Source: Desulfobulbus sp. (lineage in GTDB: Bacteria > Desulfobacterota > Desulfobulbia > Desulfobulbales > Desulfobulbaceae). From it: a stretch of DNA of 34,029 nt. The stretch lies in contig QZJD01000023.1 of the NCBI GenBank assembly GCA_003604995.1, positions 1 to 34,029 of the forward strand, in the 5' to 3' direction. The position numbers and the translations under genes are program-made. The notes under the pieces are model-generated. The model had not been told where the DNA came from. It did no database searches and saw only the letters and a program-made list of their open reading frames with translations. Positions within the stretch are counted from its first letter, which is position 1, and each line of letters begins with the position of its first letter. Shown piece after piece: positions 24,736 to 31,601 of this stretch.

Positions 24736-26469
24736 ATGGCTGACAGGATTTATCGGGTTAACATGTCTGATTTAACGGTGCGGGTCGAGGATGTCCGGGA
24801 ACAGTGGTCCGGTCTCGGTGGCCGCGGCCTGACCTCGACCATTGTCGCGGCCGAGGTGGAGCCGACCTGTCATCCCCTTGGACCGCGCAACAAGCTGGTT
24901 TTTGCGCCCGGCCTGCTGAGCGGGACCGTGACCGCCAACTCGGGCCGCCTCAGTGTCGGCGCGAAGAGTCCGCTCACCGGAACCATCAAGGAAAGCAACG
25001 CGGGTGGCACCGCGTCCCAGCTCCTGGCCCGGCTCGGGCTCAAAGCCCTGATCATCGAGGGTCAGCCGGAAAAGGAAAGCCTGTACAGCCTGCATGTCAC
25101 TGCCGACGGGGTGGCCATCGCCGAAGAGCCCGACCTGGCCGGCAAGGGGAACTTTGCGGTGGTCAACGTTATGCTGGAGCGCTACGGCGAGAAGACCGGG
25201 GTGATCTCCATCGGCCCTGCCGGCGAAATGAAAATGGCCATCGCCAACATCTCGGTCAAGGACCCGGAGGGCAAGGTGCGCAGCGCCGGCCGCGGCGGAC
25301 TCGGGGCGGTCATGGGGGCCAAGGGCGTGAAATGCATTACCATCAGCGTGCCCAGGGAAGCAGCGGTGCCCATCGCCGAACCGGAAAAGTTCAAGGCGGC
25401 GGTCAAAATCTTTGCCAAGGCCCTGCTCGAGCATCCGGTCAGCGGCCAGGGGCTGCCCACCTACGGCACCGCGGTGCTGATCAACGTGATCAACGAGGCC
25501 GGCGGCCTGCCCACCCGGAATTTCCGTTCCGGCCAGTTTGAGCAGCACGACGCCATTTCCGGCGAGACCATGCATGACCTCATCGAGGAGCGGGGCGGGA
25601 AAATACGGCACGGCTGCCATGCGGGCTGTGTGATTCAATGCTCCCAGGTGTTCAACGATGCGGGCGGCAAGTACAAGACATCCGGCTTTGAATATGAGTC
25701 CATCTGGGCCATGGGGGCCGACTGCTGCGTGGACAACCTGGACCAGATCGCCGAGGCGGACAGCCTGATGGACGATATCGGCGTCGACACCATCGAGACC
25801 TCGGTGACCATGGGGGTTGCCATGGAGGGAGGCCTGCTGCCCTTCGGCGACGGCGCGGGCATCATCCGGATACTCGACCAGGACGTCCGCACGGGCACGC
25901 CGCTGGGGCGGCTCATCGGCGGCGGCGCGGCGGTCGTCGGCAAGGCGTACGGGGTCACCAGGGTGCCGGTGGTCAAGAACCAGGCGATCCCGGCCTATGA
26001 TCCGCGGGCGGTGAAGGGTATCGGCATCACCTACTGCACCAGCACCATGGGCGCGGACCACACCGCCGGCTATGCTGTGGCGACCAATATCCTGAAGGTC
26101 GGCGGCGATGTCGATCCCCTGAAAAAAGAGGGGCAGGTCGAGCTGTCGCGCAATCTGCAGATCGCCACCGCGGCCCTGGACACCGCCGGCCTCTGCATCT
26201 TCGTCGCCTTCCCGGCCCTTGATATTCCGGAGGCGTTCACCGCCATCGTCGACATGATCAACGCCCGTTTCGGCATCAGCCTGACCGCCGACGATGTCAC
26301 CGAACTGGGCAAAAATATCCTGCGCACGGAGCACGAATTCAACCTGGCGGCGGGCTTTACCAACAAGGACGACCGGCTGCCGGAGTTCTTTTCCACTGAA
26401 CTGCTGCCGCCGCACAATGTCATCTGGGATTTCACCGGGGAGGAGATCGACGAGTTCTGGAATTTTTAA
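24736..26469 (+). CDS. Aldehyde:ferredoxin oxidoreductase (tungsten/molybdenum pterin enzyme)
   Basis: The 577-residue product belongs to the AOR family, cytoplasmic enzymes that oxidise aldehydes to acids, or reduce acids, with ferredoxin through a bis-pterin W/Mo centre and one [4Fe-4S] cluster. The N-terminal domain (about 1-205) has the GLGGRGLTS and SAGRGGLGAVMGAKGVK pterin-binding signatures. The cluster Cys are C294, C298, C302 and C487 (DTAGLCIF). The first pair has three residues between them (CHAGC), whereas the classical motif has two. FEYESIWAMG (318-327) and GADHTAGYA match conserved active-site stretches. GGGAGG precedes the ATG. It is followed by sulfur-carrier and activating-enzyme genes that fit pterin cofactor assembly. 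The substrate is unknown. Confidence 0.93.
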   Translation: MADRIYRVNMSDLTVRVEDVREQWSGLGGRGLTSTIVAAEVEPTCHPLGPRNKLVFAPGLLSGTVTANSGRLSVGAKSPLTGTIKESNAGGTASQLLARLGLKALIIEGQPEKESLYSLHVTADGVAIAEEPDLAGKGNFAVVNVMLERYGEKTGVISIGPAGEMKMAIANISVKDPEGKVRSAGRGGLGAVMGAKGVKCITISVPREAAVPIAEPEKFKAAVKIFAKALLEHPVSGQGLPTYGTAVLINVINEAGGLPTRNFRSGQFEQHDAISGETMHDLIEERGGKIRHGCHAGCVIQCSQVFNDAGGKYKTSGFEYESIWAMGADCCVDNLDQIAEADSLMDDIGVDTIETSVTMGVAMEGGLLPFGDGAGIIRILDQDVRTGTPLGRLIGGGAAVVGKAYGVTRVPVVKNQAIPAYDPRAVKGIGITYCTSTMGADHTAGYAVATNILKVGGDVDPLKKEGQVELSRNLQIATAALDTAGLCIFVAFPALDIPEAFTAIVDMINARFGISLTADDVTELGKNILRTEHEFNLAAGFTNKDDRLPEFFSTELLPPHNVIWDFTGEEIDEFWNF

Positions 26470-26494
26470 GCTTTGCCGGGAATGGAAATCTCAT

Positions 26495-26671
26495 GAGCCT
26501 CTTGCAAAATGAACGACGTCGCGAGATCGAGAGAAAAATATTCCGGGCAAGGATGCGTTGTGAAATCGCCCGGAAGCAGAGTAGCGCTCCGTTGAGGACG
26601 ATTTCACAAGGAAGACGCCGTCCAGGATATTTTTAGCCGATCGGAGTAGATGGTCATTTTGAAAGAGGCTC
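26495..26671. mobile_element. MITE-like palindromic element, copy 2 (177 bp)
   Basis: The terminal inverted repeats (GAGCCTCTTGCAAAATGA and TCATTTTGAAAGAGGCTC) match at 17 of 18 positions. TCAT occurs directly before (26491-26494) and after (26672-26675), a 4-bp target duplication different from that of copy 1. The body equals copy 1 plus about 59 extra central bases that form their own hairpin, TTGTGAAATCG (26558-26568) with CGATTTCACAA (26599-26609). It lies between the oxidoreductase stop and the MoaD-like gene, so it is transcribed within the presumed operon. Confidence 0.8.
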
Positions 26672-26716
26672 TCATGTCAGTTCCCATAAAATGATGAAGC
26701 CTGCGACAATGATGAC

Positions 26717-26941
26717 ATGCGGGTAACAATCAGGCTGTTTGCCAACTTCCGGATCGGTCGCTGCAAGCAGGAATCCAGGGAATACGATTCACCGGTAACC
26801 GTCCGCGATATTGTCGAGGAACTGGGGATTCCCGCTCCGGAAGTCGGGATCATCTTCATCAACGGCCGCAACGCCGACATGGACCAGGCGCTGGCGGAAG
26901 GCGACAACCTGTCGCTTTTTCCCCTGGTCGGCGGAGGCTGA
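26717..26941 (+). CDS. MoaD/ThiS-family sulfur carrier protein
   Basis: The 74-residue product has the ubiquitin-like MoaD/ThiS fold pattern (RVTIRLFANFR strand, VTVRDIVEELGI helix, VGIIFINGRNAD strands, EGDNLSLFPLVGGG end). It finishes in Gly-Gly, the site that is adenylated and thiocarboxylated. It would deliver sulfur for the dithiolene of the pterin cofactor used by the oxidoreductase encoded upstream. A thiamine role is less likely in this setting. Its TGA lies 1 nt before the GTG start of the activating enzyme, so the two are coupled. Confidence 0.9.
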   Translation: MRVTIRLFANFRIGRCKQESREYDSPVTVRDIVEELGIPAPEVGIIFINGRNADMDQALAEGDNLSLFPLVGGG

Positions 26942-26942
26942 G

Positions 26943-27776
26943 GTGCGGGAGCTCGTGCAATTTCTCCGCGACCGGTCAACGGGCGGTCTGCTGCCGCTGG
27001 CCGCCCAGACCGAGGCCGCGGTCCGTTACGGCCTGACCGTGCCCCATGTGGAGGAAATCGCCCTGACCTCGGGCATCCTGCCGACCCGCTACCAGAGAAA
27101 CCGGGACATGTTCTCGCTCCCCCAGCAGCTGGCCCTGTTCAGGAGCAGGGTGGCGGTCGTCGGCTGCGGCGGGCTCGGCGGGTACATTATCGAGGAGCTG
27201 GCCCGCTTGGGCATCGGCGGTATCGTCGCCATTGATCCAGATGTGTTCCAGGAGCACAATCTGAACCGACAGCTGTACTCTACCCCTGACCAGCTGGGCC
27301 GGAAAAAAGTGGAGGCCGCCGCGAGCCGGGTTGCGGCGATCAATCCCGCGGTGACCTGCCGGCCGGTGGCGGAAGCATTTGATGAACAGAACGGCCCTGA
27401 ACTCCTGCGGGGGATCGATGTGGCCGTGGACGGGCTGGACTCAATCCCGGCTCGCCTGCTGCTGGCGGAGATGTGCGAACGCCGCGGCATCCCTATGGTG
27501 CATGGGGCGATTGCCGGCTGGTCCGGTCGCCTGGCGACCCAGTTTCCCGGCGACCGGACCCTGGAGCGGCTTTACTCCGGCAACCGTGAACTGCCCGGCA
27601 TTGAAGTCAGGGAGGGCAACCCCTCATTTACCCCGGCGGTGGTCGCCGCGCTTGAGGTGGCGGAGGTCGTCAAGATACTCCTGCGCATCGGCGAGCCGAT
27701 CCGCCACCGGTGCCTGAGCATCGACCTCTTTCATCTCGAATTCGTCGAGATCACCCTGGGCGAGGAACAATCATGA
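26943..27776 (+). CDS. ThiF/MoeB/HesA-family adenylyltransferase (E1-like)
   Basis: The 277-residue product adenylates the C-terminal Gly of a ubiquitin-like carrier. VAVVGCGGLGGYIIEEL (70-86) is the nucleotide loop, D98 binds the ribose, NRQLYS (108-113) is the arginine finger region, and VDGLDSIPARLL (162-173) follows the second conserved Asp. No paired CxxC zinc motifs are seen, unlike typical MoeB. C178 is a possible sulfur-relay Cys. The first 60 residues are an extra N-terminal helical region. The start is GTG at 26943, with GGAGG 5 nt upstream; an earlier in-frame ATG (26811) would lie inside the carrier gene. Confidence 0.9.
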   Translation: MRELVQFLRDRSTGGLLPLAAQTEAAVRYGLTVPHVEEIALTSGILPTRYQRNRDMFSLPQQLALFRSRVAVVGCGGLGGYIIEELARLGIGGIVAIDPDVFQEHNLNRQLYSTPDQLGRKKVEAAASRVAAINPAVTCRPVAEAFDEQNGPELLRGIDVAVDGLDSIPARLLLAEMCERRGIPMVHGAIAGWSGRLATQFPGDRTLERLYSGNRELPGIEVREGNPSFTPAVVAALEVAEVVKILLRIGEPIRHRCLSIDLFHLEFVEITLGEEQS

Positions 27777-27800
27777 ACCCACCGAAAGCGCAACCGGATC

Positions 27801-28103
27801 ATGCAGGCGGATAAGCCGGCGGTCATCCGCATGTTCGGCCTGCTGCACACTCTGCGGCGAAGGCAGGGGCTGCCGGTTACCGTGGAGCGTTCAGTGCCGA
27901 CCGAAGGGAAGGCGGCCAGGGAAATCGCCTTGGAGCTGCGCCTGCCCTTGGAGAAGATAGAAGCGGTGTTCTGCAACCATCACGCATGCCCCCTTGATCA
28001 CCTCGTCATGCCCGGCGACCGGGTCGCCTTCGTGCCCTACGGGACCCCGGGCCCGCACCGCTACTGCCTGGGCATCAAGCAGGCCGGTGATCGAAGCCGG
28101 TAG
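27801..28103 (+). CDS. Second ubiquitin-fold (MoaD/ThiS-like) protein without terminal Gly-Gly
   Basis: The 100-residue product has a beta-grasp pattern (VIRMFGLLHTLRRRQG, AAREIALELRLPLEKIEAVFCNHHACPLDHLVMPGDRVAFVPYGTPGP). A Cys/His cluster (CNHHAC) lies mid-protein and the tail HRYCLGIKQAGDRSR does not end in Gly-Gly, so it may not be a carrier substrate. I recall similar small proteins beside AOR genes, but their role is unproven. The ATG at 27801 has a weak ribosome site. A 13-codon open frame (27773-27814) overlapping the E1-like stop by ATGA may bring ribosomes here. It ends 17 nt from the convergent antitoxin gene. Confidence 0.75.
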   Translation: MQADKPAVIRMFGLLHTLRRRQGLPVTVERSVPTEGKAAREIALELRLPLEKIEAVFCNHHACPLDHLVMPGDRVAFVPYGTPGPHRYCLGIKQAGDRSR

Positions 28104-28120
28104 CCGGTGCGCATGATTTT

Positions 28121-28444
28121 CTACAGCTTGGCCTGGGCAAGCGCCGGCAGCCTTTGAATCTTCCCTATCGCGCGTGCCGCCGGTGAGTGGGTTAGCTGAT
28201 AAAGGTCCCAGGCCAGCTGCAGATTAAGCCAGAATTGCGCCTCCATGCCAAAAAGTCTTTCCAGACGGAGTGCCGTATCAGGCGTTAGGCCCCGCTTCCC
28301 GTGGATCAGTTCATTCACGCGCGGGTAGGAAACCCCGAGTTTTTCCGCCAAATCACTTTGCGTCATGCGCAGTGGTTTGAGAAACTCTTCCAGCAGCATT
28401 TCGCCAGGATGTGTCGGCGGGCCATTTTTTGGTATGCGAACCAT
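28121..28444 (-). CDS. higA: HigA-family antitoxin
   Basis: The 107-residue product is a HigA-type XRE-family helix-turn-helix protein. It opens with the family hallmark PTHPGEMLLEEFLKPL. The DNA-binding region is MTQSDLAEKLGVSYPRVNELIHGKRGLTPDTALRLERLFG, and a C-terminal helix (QFWLNLQLAWDLYQLT) completes it. It neutralises the upstream toxin and probably represses the pair by binding the palindrome in the promoter. It starts 14 nt after the toxin stop, in the toxin-first order usual for higBA. Confidence 0.94.
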   Translation of the reverse strand: MVRIPKNGPPTHPGEMLLEEFLKPLRMTQSDLAEKLGVSYPRVNELIHGKRGLTPDTALRLERLFGMEAQFWLNLQLAWDLYQLTHSPAARAIGKIQRLPALAQAKL

Positions 28445-28458
28445 CTGCCACCTCCCGG

Positions 28459-28752
28459 TTAATGGTAATCCGTAATTTCAACCTGTTCCGCTCCATCGTC
28501 CGTCCATACAAAGCAAACGCGGAACTGGTCATTAATGCGTATGCTGTGTTGTCCTTTTCGGTCGCCGTGCAGGAGTTCCAGAAAATTCCCTGGCGGAATC
28601 TTCAGCGATTCCAGCGAAATGGCTGCATTGAGCTGGTCGAGTTTCCGCTGTGCCACCCGCCAGAGTTGCCGCGGACAGGTCTGGCGGGCTTCCTTGGAAT
28701 TTTTCCGATCAAAGATATCTTCGGTGCCTTTGCCGCGAAAGGATCTGATCAC
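28459..28752 (-). CDS. higB: HigB-family toxin (RelE superfamily mRNA endonuclease)
   Basis: The 97-residue product has the RelE/HigB layout: MIRSFRGKGTEDIF start, RKLDQLNAA helix, LKIPPGNFLELLHGDRKGQHSIRINDQFRVCFVW core and EITDYH end. The C-terminal His and the Arg of INDQFRVCF are typical. It would cut mRNA on the ribosome when free of HigA. The start is GTG (28752-28750), with AGGAG upstream. Confidence 0.93.
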   Translation of the reverse strand: MIRSFRGKGTEDIFDRKNSKEARQTCPRQLWRVAQRKLDQLNAAISLESLKIPPGNFLELLHGDRKGQHSIRINDQFRVCFVWTDDGAEQVEITDYH

Positions 28753-29288
28753 CGGTCTCTCTCCTCACTTTTGTTAGTATTATAATGGATAACGTTATAC
28801 GTGGCAACAGGAAAAGAACAGAAAAATACCGTGAACCGCACGGCAACAAGGCCGGCAGGAAAATACATGCGTCCACTTTTCTCCGCCACCTGCCACCTCA
28901 GATCATGGCCCCGAATATTTCCGCGGCGTGGGGCCTGTTTCCCACGCTGCAATGAGCGGCAGGAAAATAATGCGCCCCTTTTTGTTTGTATCCGAAACTG
29001 TAGAGGTTGCCTGGTAACAGTTTTTTCTCCGGTGACAATGGTCGCTCTCGTCCAATAGCCATTATGTCCCTGAGATTTCAGGGATGACGCCTCCGCTCCC
29101 GGCCCTTGCCTTTTACGAACGGCGGGCTTCAGGGGGCTCTTTTTCCCGGAGCATCGTCATCTTCATTTTGCTTTCATGCGTACTTTGTGGCAGGGTTTAC
29201 AAGGGGCACTTTTCATAGTTCCAATCCATGAACAAAACAATGACCCTGTCAGGGCATCGGTGAATCTTCCGGGGAAAGGAGGCGTGCG
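28753..29288. other. Intergenic region between higBA and the NfeD-like gene
   Basis: About 535 bases with the higBA promoter at the left end and no recognisable gene. A hairpin-forming repeat, TCCCTGA (29067-29073) and TCAGGGA (29078-29084) around GATT, lies near the middle and is not followed by a T-run. The right end carries the AGGAGG site (29277-29282) of the NfeD-like gene. I could not fix a promoter for that gene. Confidence 0.5.
28779..28807 (-). promoter_or_regulatory. higBA promoter and operator
   Basis: On the minus strand, TTGCCA (28807-28802), a 17-nt spacer and TATAAT (28784-28779) form the promoter. A perfect 10-bp palindrome ATAACGTTAT (28789-28798) lies in the spacer, where bound HigA would block polymerase. 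This layout is typical of autorepressed toxin-antitoxin operons. Confidence 0.65.
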
Positions 29289-29861
29289 GTGGTAAAGGCG
29301 TTTGCGGACTTTAACGGCTTGGAGATATTTTTTCTCATCTGCGCCGTCATCGGCGGCTTTTTCGTTCTCCTGAAGCTCATCACCCAGTTCACCGGCGGGG
29401 ACAGCGACTCCGCCATCGGGGTGGAAAGCGACATAGACACCCATCACGCGGACTCCGATATCGGCTTCCGTCTGCTTTCCATGCACGGGCTTTCCGCCTT
29501 CTTCATGATGTTCGGGCTGGTCGGCCTTGCCCTCTACCGGCAGAGTCAGGCCGGGATCATCATTTCGATGGTCGGGGCGGTGGCGGCGGGATTGGCCTCG
29601 GTCTGGGTCATCGGCAAGATCTTCCAGGGGGCAGCCCGGCTGCAGTCCAGCGGCACCCTGCGGACCGCGGACGCGGTCAACAGCACCGGCACCGTCTATC
29701 TCACGATCCCGGCAGGGGGGACCGGCCGGGTCAGCATCAATTTCCGCAACCATCTCCGCGAGTTCGACGCGGTCGAGAAAAACGGGGCCGAGATCACCTC
29801 CGGGACCCCGATCCGGGTAGTGCAGGTCAACGCCAATGTCCTGGTAGTGGAACCACTTTAA
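29289..29861 (+). CDS. NfeD-like membrane protein (flotillin partner)
   Basis: The 190-residue product has three predicted TM helices (about 12-33, 63-83, 87-108). A C-terminal beta-barrel of OB-fold type (about 118-190) follows (GTVYLTIPAGGTGRVSIN, GAEITSGTPIRVVQVNANVLVVEPL), as in NfeD/YqiJ proteins. The family usually sits beside SPFH/flotillin genes, as here, and is thought to help flotillin membrane domains. The start is GTG, with AGGAGG 6 nt upstream. The flotillin gene follows after 16 nt. Confidence 0.85.
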   Translation: MVKAFADFNGLEIFFLICAVIGGFFVLLKLITQFTGGDSDSAIGVESDIDTHHADSDIGFRLLSMHGLSAFFMMFGLVGLALYRQSQAGIIISMVGAVAAGLASVWVIGKIFQGAARLQSSGTLRTADAVNSTGTVYLTIPAGGTGRVSINFRNHLREFDAVEKNGAEITSGTPIRVVQVNANVLVVEPL

Positions 29862-29877
29862 TAAGCAAGGAGCCGTC

Positions 29878-31440
29878 ATGATCGATTTCTGGATTTTCCC
29901 CGTTGCCGCATTTCTCATTCTTGTCGTCTCGACCATTACCTTTCTCGCCTCCCGCTACAAGCGCTGTCCCTCGGACAAGATCCTGGTCATCTACGGCAAA
30001 GTCGGGGTCGGCCAGTCCGCCAACTGCATCCACGGCGGCGGCACCCTTGTCTGGCCGCTCATCCAGGATTACGCCTATATCAGTCTCACGCCGATGACCA
30101 TCGGCATTCCGCTGCAAAAGGCCCTTTCCCTGCAGAACATCCGCATCAACGTGCCTTCGACCTTCACGGTCGGCATCAGCACCGAGCCCGAGGTCATGAC
30201 CTCGGCCGCCGAGCGCCTCCTGCACCTCTCCCAGCAGGAAATCGAGGAAATGGCCAAGGAAATCATCTTCGGCCAGCTGCGCCTCACCGTCGCCTCGCTG
30301 ACCATCGAGCAGATCAACCAGGACCGCGAGAGTTTTCTCGAAGCGGTGCGCAAAAACGTGTCGCCGGAGCTTAACAAGATCGGCCTCTTCCTCATCAACG
30401 TGAACATCACCGACATCACCGACGAGTCCGGTTATATCGACTCCATCGGCAAGAAGGCGGCGGCCGAGGCAATCAACCAGGCCAAGGTCGACGTGGCCGA
30501 GCAGGAAAAAAAGGGTTCCATCGGCGAGGCCGAAGCAACCAGGGAAAAGGAGATCCGGGTGGCGGAGAACGTGGCCGCCTCCGAGAAGGGGAAGAAAAAG
30601 GCCGAGGCCGATCAGCGCATCTTTGTCATGCAGCAGGAGGCGGAAGCGACGATCGGCGAGGCGGCGGCGGACCGGGAAAAGGAGATCAAGGTGGCGGAAA
30701 ACCTTGCCGAGTCGGCGAAAGGCCAGAAAAAGGCCGAGGCGGACAAGCGGATTTACGTGCAGCAGCAGGAGGCCGAAGCGGTGACCGGCGAGAACAGGGC
30801 CAAGGCAGATATCGCCAATGCCGACGCCGAACTGGCCGTGAAACAGGCCGCCGCCCTGCAGCTCGGCGAAGTGGCGCGGCGGGAGGCCGAGGTCGAGATC
30901 CAGAAGGCCCAGTACAAGGCGGAGCAGGAGCGGCTCACCGCCGAAGAGGTTGTCCGCCAGGAAATCGACAAGCGGAAGATCGAGATCGCCGCCGAGGCCG
31001 AGGCCGAGAAAACCCGGCGGGAGGCTAAGGGTCAGGCCGACGCCATCCTCCTCAAATACCAGGCAGAGGCCGAGGGCGTCCGCCAGGTGCTGGAAAGCAA
31101 GGCCGCCGGTTATCTCAGCCTGGTCCAGGGCTGCAACGGCGACGCCAAGGCCGCGGCCACCCTGCTCATGACCGAGAAGATCGAGCAGATCGTCCAGCTC
31201 CAGGTGGAGGCCATCCGCAACATCAAGATCGACAAAGTCACGGTCTGGGACCCGGCCGGTGGAAGCAAGGACGGAACCGCCACCGCCAATTTCCTCTCCG
31301 GGCTGGTCAAGAGCCTGCCGCCCCTGCACGACGTGGCCGGCATGGCCGGCATCGAACTGCCTAAATACCTTGGCGAGATCTCGAGCAAGGATGCGCCGCC
31401 GCCATCGGCAGACAAGCAGAGAGCTTCTGATAAGGAGTGA
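29878..31440 (+). CDS. Flotillin-like SPFH protein with a 44-residue tandem duplication
   Basis: The 520-residue product has an N-terminal membrane helix (about 5-24) and an SPFH domain (about 30-200: CPSDKILVIYGKVG, IRINVPSTFTVGI, LNKIGLFLINVNITDIT). A long Ala/Glu/Lys coiled-coil (about 195-420) rich in AEAE repeats follows, then a C-terminal region (SLVQGCNGDAKAAATLLMTEKIEQIVQLQ). Flotillins form large oligomers that order the membrane. Within the coil, residues 216-259 and 260-303 are near-identical 44-residue units. It is cotranscribed with the NfeD-like gene. Confidence 0.93.
   Translation: MIDFWIFPVAAFLILVVSTITFLASRYKRCPSDKILVIYGKVGVGQSANCIHGGGTLVWPLIQDYAYISLTPMTIGIPLQKALSLQNIRINVPSTFTVGISTEPEVMTSAAERLLHLSQQEIEEMAKEIIFGQLRLTVASLTIEQINQDRESFLEAVRKNVSPELNKIGLFLINVNITDITDESGYIDSIGKKAAAEAINQAKVDVAEQEKKGSIGEAEATREKEIRVAENVAASEKGKKKAEADQRIFVMQQEAEATIGEAAADREKEIKVAENLAESAKGQKKAEADKRIYVQQQEAEAVTGENRAKADIANADAELAVKQAAALQLGEVARREAEVEIQKAQYKAEQERLTAEEVVRQEIDKRKIEIAAEAEAEKTRREAKGQADAILLKYQAEAEGVRQVLESKAAGYLSLVQGCNGDAKAAATLLMTEKIEQIVQLQVEAIRNIKIDKVTVWDPAGGSKDGTATANFLSGLVKSLPPLHDVAGMAGIELPKYLGEISSKDAPPPSADKQRASDKE
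30523..30786 (+). repeat. Two in-frame 132-bp tandem repeats inside the flotillin gene
   Basis: Unit 1 (30523-30654) and unit 2 (30655-30786) encode 44 residues each. Shared blocks include REKEI(R/K)VAEN, KKAEAD, and QQEAEA. A third, diverged start (GENRAKAD) follows at 30787. It looks like an internal duplication that lengthens the coiled-coil. Confidence 0.8.
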
Positions 31441-31558
31441 TATCCTGTTGAGTTAAAGAACTATCTGGAATTCCTCGGAGAGGGCAAAGAATCTTGTCGC
31501 TGTGTCGCGCGATTAATAAATAATACTGATGCTGTATCCTGGTTCCGTAAGGGTGGCG

Positions 31559-31584
31559 ACAGGAAAAGAGTTTCCCTTTTCTGT
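31559..31584 (+). promoter_or_regulatory. Stem-loop just upstream of the 31602 gene
   Basis: ACAGGAAAAG (31559-31568) pairs with CTTTTCTGT (31576-31584), with one bulged G and a 7-nt loop. It ends 17 nt before the ATG. It could affect translation or mark the end of the flotillin transcript. Confidence 0.35.
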
Positions 31585-31601
31585 GACAGCGGGAGAAAGC
31601 C

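Noticed and set aside
26811-26942. Longer N-terminus for the E1-like protein from ATG 26811
   Set aside because: The added residues are out-of-frame translation of the sulfur carrier gene; GTG 26943 has GGAGG directly upstream.
29067-29084. Hairpin TCCCTGA/TCAGGGA as a terminator
   Set aside because: No T-run on either side and no gene ending nearby.
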